In this document: positions 14,441 to 26,936 of the stretch, piece by piece
Layout: every line of letters starts with the position of its first letter
Numbering within the stretch: the stretch's first letter is position 1
Made by a program: the position numbers and the translations under genes
The notes under the pieces: generated by a model
Seen by the model: only the letters and a program-made list of their open reading frames with translations
The model's database searches: none
What the model was told of the DNA's origin: nothing
Assembly: GCF_947623445.1 (NCBI RefSeq)
Contig: NC_135248.1
Coordinates: 4,650,977 to 4,714,976, forward strand
DNA length: 64,000 nt
Source: Clavelina lepadiformis
Lineage: Eukaryota; Chordata; Ascidiacea; Aplousobranchia; Clavelinidae
Reading direction: 5' to 3'

Positions 14441-17400
14441 GCCTAAAGGAATGATTTACGGAAAGCAGGCCGTGTATTGGAAAAAACAGAAAAGCAATTT
14501 TAAACAATATTCATATCACATGGGCGCCTAATTTTGTTGTAGGGCTCTGCTCTATAAAGATTCTAGGCATTTTTAGTGCAATCTTAAATATGTCCACGAA
14601 CGGCATTCTTTAGTAACGAAAAGGATGATAACTGCTTCAGATGGGAGCGAAAAAAATGACTTTGTATCCAAACGCTAAAAGTTATTATGTAGGCACTGGT
14701 ACATACTTACAAACATATTGAAAAACGAATAAGAGGTAAGCTGAAATTCGATACGAGTTACTTAGGTCTTGCAAAGTGCAGCCTAACTGACAACCTCACG
14801 TCGGACAAACTTTGATCAAAAGAACATCGAGATTGAAACAACATTGAAGCGCAAAGCCGACATTTCACAATTTTTAAAAAAAATTGCTTATCGTTTTTTT
14901 TTTAGATCAATCTTCTTTTACGTAAACACCATGTCACTCAATCACGCTAACTTTTGGTACAGTAACGAGTCAGATCCGGGTTTTGTAAAAAGGATGGCGA
15001 TTGACAGGAAGCGACACTGTGCAGGGCGTCGAACACAAAATAAAGCTGAACCTTTAAACTGGTTTGAACAGATGTTTTTGGGAAACCGAACCGGAACCCA
15101 CCGTTTTCAATTTTTTCATCACATCATATGGAACCCAAACCGAATCTGGGGCACATGGGCTTATCTATGCTCTTTGTACGAACATGAAAATTCGTTATTC
15201 GTAAACCGTTCGTGTTTATGATTTTGTTCGGCGAATTGTTATGCGATTCTTATTTCGACAAGTTAAGAATATTGCTCATTATTGACGAACAACTGTTGGT
15301 TTCCCAAGTGTTAAATCTACACCCTACTCCTAACTGGCTGCATTTCTTGTTTTACCAGATTGCATACTTCGTATATTTCAAGCTTTCCCATATAGGCTAA
15401 AACTCGTGCAGTGATATTTATTTTTTTTTCTCAAATATCTTTGCTTTCCTCAACTTCGTAGCTTCTTTCCTCATTAAAAGATAATTTCAGAAACACCATT
15501 ATTGACAAAGTACTCACTGTAGGCCTATCGTATTCTCAACCGCACAAGCGTTTCCTTTTAAGCTTACCACAATGGTCGAGTTTGCAAGCCTATATAGGAG
15601 CTGGTGGAAAAATGTTTGTCAAAAGTTACGAATGGTCTTGAATAATCGTTAATTTTCAAGAAGATTTTGGCAGATTGACGAAAATTTTCTGCAAATCCAC
15701 GAACATTCATATGAACAAAAATATCTTCGTATGAAGAAAAAAATCTATGTACAAATTACCGAATGTTCGTGCAAATGAAAAATCTTCGATACGAGTAATC
15801 GTAAATTTTTTCGTACCGAAGGCCATAGTAGGCTATAGCAAAATGATGAATAACGGATATTCACATTCGAAGAGCATAGTAGGCCTATGTGGTCCCTGAA
15901 ATCGAATCTAGGCCGCAATAACTTTGATGAAAATGCGTTTGTCTAGCAATGTCTGACTATTGAAAGCAATTCATCTGGCAATAAAGGATTCAAACAAGTT
16001 GGGCAAAAAGATTCATTATCTCATAACTTAATTAATTTTATTCTAGTTTTTATAAATTTGTTTCAATTTTTTTGACATTTATTATTCTTCTTAATTAACA
16101 TGAACGTAAATAAATTTATTTGAATTTTTAAAAATGTTTTAAAATTTCGTTACTTTTATTTCTATTTATTTATTTGAACCTTTTTGAAATGATATTAATT
16201 TATTTTGACTTGTATAAATTTATTCATATTTACATAATCAGCAGGATCAGTCACCAACTTTAACCGGAAATTACTGTCATGACTGAACAAATAGCCAGGG
16301 AACTGGTAGCGTAATGACAATGAAGGAATGCTTATTATTATTACACAAGCAGAACAAGCTTAACTTATTGCACCAACACTCGACACGCACACGCCAACTT
16401 TTGGCTGCATCTGTCACTTTTGTTATTGAAGGAGATAAAGGATGGAGTTGATGGCGGTTAGGGTTCAACCTCGATGCTAGTAAACCTTATCTCTATGCGT
16501 GAATATTGTGGATTCTTTATTCTCTTATATACACGACTTGCATATTGCCATGCAAACACATACTGCACCAAGCTTGTGTTTGTTTTGTTGCATATCAAGG
16601 GCTATCGAAAGTTGGACATAGCTTATAGTCTAACATATGCGTGGTCAAGTACTACATTCTGTGATTATCTATCAGGGTAGGCTACCTGTTCACCTGTTAG
16701 AATATATTAGGCGGTAGAAAAAATTACATCCTCTTTTTTTGGTCACTATTATAACAAAGCTTTAAAGAAAAAGTGTATCGTTCTCGTAGATGCCCCGAGG
16801 CCCGACAATCAATGCAAAAGTTATGTAACATTGTAACGGATGATGATTGTGAGTCACGACAAAACGGCATGGTCAGCTGGACACCGATAGAACAGCCATA
16901 TAAAAGCGGTCATGTTCAGCACATAAAATGATGTGACGTAAACGATATGAAAAATTTTAACGTTCATGAATGCGCCGTGTTTGCCACTTCACTGTGGGGG
17001 ATGCCCCTTCTCCAGAAATACCAAATTTTGTAAAAAAGCTATTTTTGATTGAAAAGGTATTTTGATCACGCGATTAGATTCGACAGTTATGTAATGCCTC
17101 AAGGTTATCAAATTTCTGGGAACACATATGAATTTGATGCCCATGCCGGCCTACCACCGTATATAGCTACGAAAGCAGCATACCATTTTAGGTTATTTGA
17201 AATTTGGGTATGTGTTATATCGTACCGTACAGGAGCGCTCGCAGAATATTTTTATATGGTACACACCAAACTGTCTTATAGCAGTAACGGTACAATTGTA
17301 TTGTGGTCTTTATATCAACCTTGTGTCCAGGGGCATATTTAAGATTACGTTGATGTGGTAAGTTGTGGATTTTTTATAAGCTTGGTCTGAAATTCTCGTG

Positions 17401-18636
17401 TTGGCCAACCCTGCTTTAATGCGCATCATAAAAAGTTTTGTTTCTTACTTAAATGGAACAAGCAACGTACATGTTAAACAAGTTATATACGAACATGGTA
17501 AAGACGACTGACATATCCCGTCAGTGATGATAAATATGACTCTGAAACCAACAGAGAGCCAGAAAGTATTTCAAGTATAAAGCATAAGTTCAGAAAGCAC
17601 AGCTGAAAAATGATTCGCACAAACGTACTGTGCATATGTTCTGCAGGTGCCTACGTGGGTTTTGTGATACATGTGTTCAATAACTGTCAAGTAAAGTCCT
17701 ATGTCAAAATTACATCACGTATACATTTTAACACTTGTGCTAATTGTGCTAGTAATTCTTGTATAATACCAATTTCATGTTTTATCTAACAATAAACAGC
17801 GTTTTTTCGTTCAATTTGAAATAGGGGAAGTCTGGGGCTGATGAAACAGTTGAACTGAAAGGACATGAATGTAAATTTAAACACAGTATAGGTAAATATA
17901 CTGCTTTCAGGCTAAAATGTGGACAACATGACTAAGTTTTTCCATACAGTTGTGTCGAGCAGTTAAATATTGTTTTAAAAGGTTAAAAATAAAAATGTCA
18001 TTTTTGCCTGCTAAAGTAAATATTTTTGGTGAATTCCAAATGATATTTTTTGAGCTTGGTAAATGTATAGATTGTGATAATTTACATGCATTTAAAAACG
18101 TAAGCACAGACCGATATATCCAGCTCTCAATTCCAGCCTAGTTTAAACTTTAACAAAAGTTATTAATCATTTCTTTAAAATGAAGGCATATGAGACCAAT
18201 GAGACAGCACTGAAATAATGTCTAAAAACGATAGTTATGAGACCGACTTAACGTGCTTAGGGTTTACGGATATTGGAAAATCTATCCTTAGTCCAACTAA
18301 GGTTAAGGGATTAACTAAGTTTTAGATTAAACTACTCCAGTTAATTCAACTTTCTGTGGCAACCTTAGAATAAACCTTCCATATCTTTTAGCATAGATTA
18401 ACTCACTATATCACTTTCAAAAACCTTGTCATACTCTTGGTTGTAGCACTGTACTAAATTATAATAAATTCAAATCTGGTAGTAATAGTATGCTGGTTTA
18501 ACGTCTAACTTACTCTGAATAAAAATTTACTTAAAAGGGCCACTTGTTTGTTAACTTTTTGTAATGATACCAGACGGTGAAGACTTCAAGTTTGTATTGT
18601 TTAAGCTTTCAATGTAGCACCTAAAGGATTTTTAAA

Positions 18637-21600
18637 ATGGAGAATGATCAAGCCAAGGTATGAAATAAATGAGCATACACTGTACAGAACAAATGTTAAG
18701 TTACCTTGTGAAGCTTTATCGCAAGTAACCCGTGCTGTAATGTTGATTCACTTATGTGCCACTAGAGTCATTTCATGTATAATCAACCAATTTTTTTAAA
18801 ATTTGTAACCACTACTCTTGGATTTTGATAATTTCAATATATGTTATAGACCTTGGAAAAAGCTGAAGATTAAAAAAAAAATTTTGAAAATATCTCCAGG
18901 CGTTTTCGAGTTGTTCAAGTTTGAAATTTTCGCCACACGATGGCTTTTGGCTAGTGAGCACTGGTCACGCTTTATGATTTTCTTTAATATCTTTATTTCT
19001 GAAGGTAGAATAATAAAACAAATGTTGAATTTACCATTTTTGGGGTCAAGGAATTCATTTAAGCACATAAAAAACCTATATCACACCTCCTTCATGGAGT
19101 AAATTAAGTTTTTTCATTGATGTCAAAGTTCAAGTTTACGACGCAATTACAAAAATAGCAATCGCATTGGAAACATAATTTTTGCACTTTTGTGTAGCAT
19201 GGTTCATGTATTTTCATGTATCCAAAAATTGGAAACTTGTTTTTTGTCCTTTAGGAATAAAGTTGGTTTTAACAGCAAGCACTATTTTTAAGATTCTTAT
19301 AAGATATAAAATGCAGATTTGAGCAATATCGTAAAACTGGTCATGCATATATATGCAAGGTTGCAATTCCAAGGCACCAACTGCTAGTGTTTAAAGATTA
19401 TTCACCAAAAACATTAATTACTGCCTGCTAAAGGTGCACTCTGAGAGAGGTTACAGTAAATTTGAGTTCCTTTTTTGAACTTGAATTTTGCCTACTCCTA
19501 TTTTGATTCTTATTATTTTATTATTATTATTCTTACTATTATTTTGATTTCATTTATGTATGAAAATGATGAATTTGCCCGCTTAATGCCTGGAATTAAA
19601 GATTATGTAAGTGTTTCCAAAAATTTTCATAAGCAAAAGAAGCTCATTTTGTGCAATTTGAAGGTATTATATGCCACATTTTGTGAAAAATATCCCGAGC
19701 TGAAGATTGGATTCTCAAAGTTTTGTTCACTCCATCCCAAATGGTGTGTCCCTGTATCGTCCAAAGGCACTCATTCTGTCTGTGTGTATCCAACATCAAA
19801 ATGCAATCCTTCTGGTTGCTGCTGCCAACAACAATGAAACATACAAAACATTGATTGACAAAATAGTGTGCAGCACGGAGAACAAAATGTGCGTGTTACA
19901 TCGTTGTGAACAATGTGCTGGGTCTCAAGCACTAGAAGGCTTTAGGCTTGGACAGTATGATGAGAAACTTGATGATGAAGTCCAATGCCAATAATGGAAG
20001 TCTACAGACACGATGGATCTTATCACGGTGTTAATGATAAGATTTGAATGGATTCAAGAAATTATAAGAGTTTTGGATGACCTTACAAAGCATTCATTCA
20101 TAGCTAAATGCCAATCTAGATACTTAAACTCCAGAAAGAGTTCTTTAACAGATGATACTTGTGTGATTTTGCTGGATTTCGCTGAGAATTACACTTTTAC
20201 AATCTAAGATGTACAAAGCTATCACTGGAACCAGCAGCAATGTACAATCCACTCCGCTGTTGTGTATTACATGCAAGATCACATCTGGTCAGATGTAGGT
20301 CTTTGTAAGCTAGCTGTCTTAACCAGTCGTTTAACAGTACCTCCAACACCATCACATGGAGATTTCCCGTGACTGGTTGCAAAAAAGGACCAACACGCTT
20401 CCAGGTTGAAATCACACTTGTGACGGCACAGATTCAGCATATTTTTATAATTTTTATACTGTCCAGCGCGACCGTCCGAGAAATATTCAACTTTAGTAAT
20501 GGTGCTGGACAAGCTTGGAATCAATGCAGTGAGTTTGTACAAAAGCCCATGCACAAAAGCTGTCTCATGTGTTAAGTCATCTGAAACAATGCAAAATGAC
20601 TGCTGGTATCATCTGTTAAAGAACTCTACTGGAGTTTAAGTATCTAGATTGGCATTTAGCTATGAATGAATGCTTTGTAAGGTCATCCAAAACTCTTATA
20701 ATTTCTTGAATCCATTCAAATCTTATCATTAACACCGTGATAAGATCCATCGTGTCTGTAGACTTCCATTATTGGCATTGGACTTCATCATCAAGTTTCT
20801 CATCATACTGTCCAAGCCTAAAGCCTTCTAGTGCTTGAGACCCAGCACATTGTTCACAACGATGTAACACGCACATTTTGTTCTCCGTGCTGCACACTAT
20901 TTTGTCAATCAATGTTTTGTATGTTTCATTGTTGTTGGCAGCAGCAACCAGAAGGATTGCATTTTGATGTTGGATACACACAGACAGAATGAGTGCCTTT
21001 GGACGATACAGGGACACACCATTTGGGATGGAGTGAACAAAACTTTGAGAATCCAATCTTCAGCTCGGGATATTTTTCACAAAATGTGGCATATAATACC
21101 TTCAAATTGCACAAAATGAGCTTCTTTTGCTTATGAAAATTTTTGGAAACACTTACATAATCTTTAATTCCAGGCATTAAGCGGGCAAATTCATCATTTT
21201 CATACATAAATGAAATCAAAATAATAGTAAGAATAATAATAATAAAATAATAAGAATCAAAATAGGAGTAGGCAAAATTCAAGTTCAAAAAAGGAACTCA
21301 AATTTACTGTAACCTCTCTCAGAGTGCACCTTTAGCAGGCAGTAATTAATGTTTTTGGTGAATAATCTTTAAACACTAGCAGTTGGTGCCTTGGAATTGC
21401 AACCTTGCATATATATGCATGACCAGTTTTACGATATTGCTCAAATCTGCATTTTATATCTTATAAGAATCTTAAAAATAGTGCTTGCTGTTAAAACCAA
21501 CTTTATTCCTAAAGGACAAAAAACAAGTTTCCAATTTTTGGATACATGAAAATACATGAACCATGCTACACAAAAGTGCAAAAATTATGTTTCCAATGCG

Positions 21601-24600
21601 ATTGCTATTTTTGTAATTGCGTCGTAAACTTGAACTTTGACATCAATGAAAAAACTTAATTTACTCCATGAAGGAGGTGTGATATAGGTTTTTTATGTGC
21701 TTAAATGAATTCCTTGACCCCAAAAATGGTAAATTCAACATTTGTTTTATTATTCTACCTTCAGAAATAAAGATATTAAAGAAAATCATAAAGCATGACC
21801 AGTGCTCACTAGCCAAAAGCCATCGTGTGGCGAAAATTTCAAACTTGAATAACTTGAAAACGCCTGGAGATATTTTCAAAATTTTTTTTTTAATCTTCGG
21901 TTTTTTCCAAGGTCTATAACATATAATGAAATTATCAAAATCCAAGAGTAGTGGTTGCAGGGCCTGGTTGATTATACATGGAATGACTCACTAGCTATTG
22001 CTCTCATAGAACTGTATTGTCTGTATTGCTTAAAAGAGTTTGTGCTATGCTATCTTACAGTATTGTACAATTGATAAATTATTTGTTTTATCGCTTGTTG
22101 ATTAACTAATAACCTTTAGAAATAATTGTAAATATATTGCTAGGTATTGGTGCCCAAAACACTTAGTGCTATATTTGCTAGTCACACAACGATTCTGCAT
22201 TGTAAATTTTGATGTTCTCACCTACTGGCAAACTAAATGCCCTGTTTTGCAAAAAAAGTGGTGTGATGGCTCATGACACTGAGTGTTTGTAGTCTATAGT
22301 CAAATATTTAATTAGACGTCTTTATATCAGTAGACTATCTATTTTGAAGCTATCAGGCATAAACTGATGATAAACTACCATATGAATATACTGTTTAAAA
22401 AGAAAATTTGATTGTTTATTTAATCAAATGTGTCAGGATATTTTGTTGTAGTAAAATAACTCCTGCATAAAACATTCTATATATTTTAAATGTATGAATT
22501 TTTAAGTCTATGGCTTGGGACTTTCCAACCCAGAAAGAACTAATCAAATAGCCTAGCAGGGGCAAATTTTTCATATGAAATTTTTTCATTAACTCTTGCA
22601 GAACTGGACTCGTCTGTCGTACAAGTATTTTAAATAAAGCACGAATAAAGCACACACTGACTCATGCCTAAATCCATACTTTCAAAACTTTCGAAAATTT
22701 GATTAATGATGTAAAAAGCAAAAAAAAATTATTTTATTGGTCTTGAATGTATTAAAAAGTAAAGCAGGAGAGGGAAAAGCTAATGAGTGTACTTTACAGA
22801 CAGACCACGCTTAGTTTTCAAAAAGGGGCCCATGCTCGGTCACTTTCCACTAAATAAAAAACTGTTGCTTTATCACAAACAAATTTAAACTCATTTTTAT
22901 TACTGTAATTTTAATTATTGAAATATCTGCAGAATTTTTGTATAATTTTTGTTTTATAAATGTGAAACTTGCCCATATAAGTATCACATAGTATGCACTC
23001 TCATGCATCACTGGCACTTGATTGTAACTGCAGTTGGTACAACAGATTTTTTACATGCTTATAGTTTCCAGGTTTGGCTTACAACAACTAAACACAGCTT
23101 TGAATGACGATTGTTTCATTTTTTCTTAGGAAATTTACTGTGATAACGAAGAGCAGGAAACATTGCCACTTATTCAAGGTAGTTTGAAATGCATTTATAC
23201 CATTTACAATGCATGTCTTTAGCAGTTGAAACATCTGGTAATAGTCACTCAGTCAAGACAATTTCAGTCGCATGTAATGGCATGCTTTGTAAATAAGGTT
23301 TTTGTTTTCAGGAAATTACAGAGTTTACTGGTATAGATGGTATGTTCTCTTGCTCTTTATACTGTTTTGGATCATTCTGACAGGGTCCACGGCTCTATGG
23401 AGTCCAATCAACGTTTCCACAGAAAGAGCACTTGGTTTTCAGAAATGTATGGGCACTTAAAGAAGATAGTTAAACATAGATGCATGTTCCAGCTTGCTTA
23501 TGTTATGTCGAAAGTTATTGCATTGGGGAATTGTTAAGCATTTTCTCACAAAATTTATGTAAATAAAGAGAAATGTATTACTAAAATGCACATATCCACC
23601 TCATTATTTGCTTTACCCATATCCACAAATAATGTGTTGTGTAATATTAAGCATGTCGGTATACATTATGTGCTGCAATTATGTTATCACATTACAATTA
23701 TATTACATGCATAGACATAATAATAAAATAACTTGAATTAATTTATTTGGTTATCATTTCACTACCATCATTTCACTCATTTCACTACTGTTATTTGTCT
23801 TTGGTTATGCATATCTCAGATTTCTATTGTTTTCCATTACTTATTGCAGGCTCGTTTTGTGACTTCCTAACTGGTGTGGCACCTGTACACATATGTGAAG
23901 TTTTTATTATTTTTAGCTGACTTTGATCTTATAGCCAACTGGGGAGTTGTGGGTGCTGTTATCTTTCTTCCAGTTGGATTATGGTTGCTCATGAAATTTG
24001 GTTTAAGGACTGTTGTTGTTTCAGGTTGGAAATTTTTGTGTCTTTTACGATTTTTTAAAAACTTTTATAACTTTCAGTAAATTCTATGTTCTTAGTATTT
24101 AATTCCAATAAAGCAGTAAAAAAATGATTTTTAATCATTTTTACATGATGCCAAAAGTATTGTTGTGAAATATATCAAATTGATTACAGATCATACAATT
24201 TTTATTTTGTTTTATTTGTAGGCAAAGCAAAAAGTGAGTGGTATGCTTGCATTATTAAGATATAGTTGTTCTGTTTTGTTTTAGGAGCAAGCTTGGGTCT
24301 TGTGGGTGCAGGACTAAGATGCCTTCCACTTGGAGAGAATCTGAAATAGTGAGTAATTTTTTAAAAATATCTTTCCACTGATGTCATTTTCACTTAAGAA
24401 AGAGAACTATTGTGTTAACTTGTTTCTTGTGCCACCAGTATTTACATAGGTATACAATAGTCTGAAAAACTTAGCAAGATAAGTATTGATAAATGCCAGC
24501 AATATTGTATTGTTATTTACTTCAGTGCAATTCATGTTGGTCAAATATTAACTGGGATTGGAGGTTCAGCTGTAATGGGAGTTGCTCCTTATATTTCAAG

Positions 24601-26869
24601 CGCTTGGTTCCCCTGCAAAGAAAGGGTTTTCGCAACAGGTCTCATGCTCTTAAGCGGAAACCTTGGTATTATTTTTGTGTTTTGACTACTAGGAAGTGTT
24701 CTTACCGGATTTTCACAAATGCTTTCGGAAATATTTGCAAGATTTTTGATCACTTTTTTCATATTTTATGTCTTATAGCTCCTTGATTTACTATCAGAAT
24801 TTTGTATCAAGTTATCAGTTTACAAGAGAGTGCATCTATTTTGTAGGTGGTTCTGTAGTATATGTTTTGGGACCTTATCTTGTTGAAGTTCCTCACAATA
24901 GTTCCAACTCTAGCAGTGATACTACAACAATTCGGTACCGTGTGTATAAATGCATACCTCTTACATATTTGAACTTGAGAACTTTTAAAATTATGAATTT
25001 GGGAACTTGCAAACTGTGATATTTTTGTTGTCACTTTTAGAAGATGATATTGCTTTAAGTGTGGCTGGTTCTGCTTCTATACTAAAATCAAGTGGTAGTC
25101 GTCGCAGACATTTTATTTATTTCATAATTTCACAATTATCTGTATGTTCAACGTGAGACGTGACGAATTTGCATCGGTTTTTTGGCAGCTGTTATCTTAT
25201 TACCAAATGTGTTTTCCATTTAATAAGCTTTTCTGGTATTAAGTGCACTGGTATGAATATGTTAATAACTCCAACGATTACTTCTTACCATTATTATTTC
25301 ACATTTTTTTGGATGTTCAGATGTGAAATTCTCAACTACATGTACTTAAACTTTGGAATGATTGCCTTTGTTTTCTTGCTGATGCTGATTTACTTTCCCA
25401 GCAAACCTCCAAGCCCTCCCAGTCATTCTGCTGCATTGATTCGTTTAGATTTTGTTGTAAGTTGTGGTAAACAAATACATTTTTTGCAGTTTTTTACTTG
25501 CATGTGGAACTTATTGGAGTTCATTAAAGAAATGTGAAAGCAACAGAATAAAAGTTGTTTTGTAACAAAATTTCTAATCATTTCCATGCACAATTTACTT
25601 GGAATTTCATATAACTTTTTATTTGTTTTCCTACTTTGATTTTTGTTATAGACTAGCATCAAGTCTTTGATTAGAAATCGCACGTATTGGGCCATAGTAA
25701 TAATATTTGATGGTGTTGTGGGATCATTTATGGCATGGTGGGGGATTATGCCTGTTCTATATGCTGATAAAGAAATTTCAGAAGTAAACAACAAATTTAG
25801 TTTTGGTTTCATTTTTGGTAAACTTTGTTGACTTTTGTATTTATTGCAAAGCATGTTATGAAGTTATTAATTATGATCAAATGTGCTAGAAAATAGAAAT
25901 TATCACCGAAGAAAAATGTGTACTTTTCAAGATATTTCTGCACTGTTTTGTTTCGCAGACTACTTCCGGTTGGATTGGTGCAGCTCTTGTGTTGTTTGGA
26001 ACAATTGTTGGTTCAGCAATCGGAAGGCAATTATTTTACATTTCTTTTTATTTTGCATGCTCTGGTGCTTTATTAAATCACTCTTGAGACCTTTGTGTCT
26101 GCAGCTATAAGCAGTGTGAAATTTCAACTTTTCTATTCGAATTGTTACCATTCTGTTTTCTTGAATGCAGATTGGCTGATGCAGTACCATCACACAGAAC
26201 AAAAGTGTTTCTCATTACTCTCGTCTTATCATACATCAGCTGTCTCTATATTGTGGTCATGTCTTTGAACTGGATTCCTGTTATTCCTTTCAAATTTTCA
26301 GAAAGTAAGTAAATGTTGAGTGTTTGTGTAATAACATTTGTATGTACAGTTTTTTCTTTTCTTTTTATGTATTTATTCATAAAAAATTATATTCATTACA
26401 GTTGGGCTATGGGTGTCGAGCATGATTGCTGGAGTTTCTGTTTATGCGTTACAGCCTGTCGCTATGGAAATGGCGTTGGATGTTGCTTATCCTGTTGGAG
26501 AGGGAGTGGCAGGTTATGTGTTGATGTGGATAACCATGCTTATGAACGTCATCTTCTTTTCTGTATTAACTGTAGTAAAAAGTAAGTATAAAACTAAAAC
26601 ATGGATAAAATATCCCGCAAAAAATTTTTCGTTAAAAGATTTAAATTTTATTCGATGTCCTCCGCAATTAAATTCATATCGGTTTGTCTGCATTTTGATG
26701 TCATACTTTGTTTGGTTAACCTTTTAACTTATACATTATTTTTTTAGATCAAGATACTGCTTTTTATATGATGTTTGCATTTTTAACTTCAGCACTACCT
26801 TTTGCGTTCTTTGCTATACCAAAAACGTACCAGAGATTAAATATTGATATCAATGTTGCTGATAAGTAA
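18637..26869 (+). CDS. slc49a4: SLC49A4 (DIRC2)-type MFS transporter, copy A
   Basis: Predicted lysosomal 12-helix MFS transporter; vertebrate SLC49A4 is reported to be a proton-coupled pyridoxine exporter. Thirteen coding exons: 18637-18657, 23130-23178, 23312-23446, 23917-24024, 24285-24348, 24526-24665, 24847-24934, 25321-25456, 25652-25783, 25959-26026, 26171-26304, 26402-26581 and 26748-26869. They total 1377 nt, or 458 residues (human about 478). Family landmarks are VYWYRWYVLLLF, GLRCLPLGENL, IHVGQILTGIGGSAVMGVAP, SAWFPCKERVFATGLMLLSG and YFPSKPPSPPS. The N-tail has ETLPLI, fitting the acidic dileucine lysosomal signal. The luminal loop has two NSS glycosylation sites. Exon 1 (MENDQAK) is chosen by phase and donor only and is the least certain part; intron 1 hosts a 3.2-kb transposon dimer. 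Exon 10 ends in a GC donor. AATAAA follows at 26931. Confidence 0.9.
18766..20158 (+). repeat. Left arm of the inverted dimer, with N-terminal element frame
   Basis: The plus strand encodes GIKDYVSVSKNFHKQKKLIL, then ELKIGFSKFCSLHPKWCVPV, and in another frame KIVCSTENKMCVLHRCEQCA and HSFIAKCQSRYL. I recognise this order of motifs from repetitive uncharacterised proteins in many invertebrate genomes. A frameshift near 19785 and a stop at 19992-19994 break the frame, and both defects are also in the right arm. They therefore predate the duplication. Confidence 0.75.
20159..20275 (+). pseudogene. Central fragment A: continuation of the left-arm frame
   Basis: Reading on from the left arm, this short unique segment gives VILLDFAENYTFTI, a stop, then DVQSYHWNQQQCTIHSAVVY. 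In related intact frames this block follows the HSFIAK region directly. It is absent from the right-arm copy. The LLDFAEN aspartate is a candidate first catalytic acid if the protein is a DDE transposase, which is my inference. Confidence 0.6.
20279..20605 (-). pseudogene. Central fragment B: later part of the same frame, inverted
   Basis: On the minus strand, downstream of the right arm, the frame reads THETAFVHGLLYKL, then KVEYFSDGRAGQYKNYKNML, then SFFATSHGKSPCDGVGGTVK and ASLQRP. This is the part of the family protein that should follow fragment A, but here it joins directly to the right arm with fragment A missing. The aspartate in YFSDG is a candidate second catalytic acid (inference). 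Confidence 0.7.
20606..21988 (-). repeat. Right arm of the inverted dimer
   Basis: This is the reverse complement of the left arm. Positions pair as x and about 40763 minus x, shifting to 40764 near the centre because of a 1-nt indel. It encodes the same broken N-terminal frame on the minus strand. The outermost 8-17 nt after AATCAACCA differ from the left arm. Confidence 0.85.
26027..26170 (+). other. Candidate GC-AG intron of slc49a4 copy A
   Basis: The exon ends GGAAG and the intron begins GCAATT. The 3' side ends TTGAATGCAG. Joining there keeps the reading phase (2) and the family stretch GSAIGR-LADAV. Copy B has a normal GTGAGC donor at the equivalent site (32222). The only nearby GT would delete conserved residues. 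Confidence 0.75.
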
Positions 26870-26930
26870 AGAACAATGTAATTTTCCAATAAGTTTGTGA
26901 TTTTTGTAATTATGCTACAGAATTGTTATA

Positions 26931-26936
26931 AATAAA
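26931..26936 (+). terminator. Polyadenylation signal AATAAA, slc49a4 copy A
   Basis: Canonical hexamer 62 nt after the TAA stop of copy A and before copy B begins at 27834. Confidence 0.65.

Larger units (their letters stand above)
12364..18636. other. 6.3-kb stretch without a recognised gene
   Basis: It contains the hAT relic at 14118-14440 and a strongly T-rich stretch at about 16030-16230. A region at 15620-15830 repeats motifs such as tcttcgta. Possible tRNA-like A and B boxes occur at 13456-13520. Open frames at 14844-15221 and 17049-17342 show no known domain, no homologous partner in the window and no clear splice context. Confidence 0.5.
18766..21988. mobile_element. 3.2-kb inverted-dimer transposon in slc49a4 copy A intron 1
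   Basis: Two copies of one element face each other tail to tail, with arms 18766-20158 and 20606-21988 around a 447-bp non-palindromic centre. The outer ends are matching inverted repeats (AGTCATTTCATGTATAATCA versus AGTCATTCCATGTATAATCA). Both sides are flanked by the direct repeat CACTAG (18760-18765 and 21989-21994), consistent with a target duplication of the whole unit. Arm identity is very high by eye, with scattered substitutions, a 1-nt indel and one small replaced patch near the left end. Each arm carries the start of a degraded invertebrate transposon-type frame. The superfamily is not recognised. Confidence 0.8.

Noticed and set aside
14844..15221. 125-codon plus-strand open frame
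   Set aside because: It starts with a lysine-rich stretch reminiscent of transposon proteins, but no domain, inverted repeats or related copy support it.
17049..17342. 97-codon plus-strand open frame
   Set aside because: No recognisable domain, no splice partner and no copy elsewhere in the window.
18818..19102. 94-codon frame in the left dimer arm (and its mirror at 21661-21945)
   Set aside because: It lies upstream of the recognised element frame, and its two copies differ in residues. It resembles nothing known and is probably non-coding element sequence.
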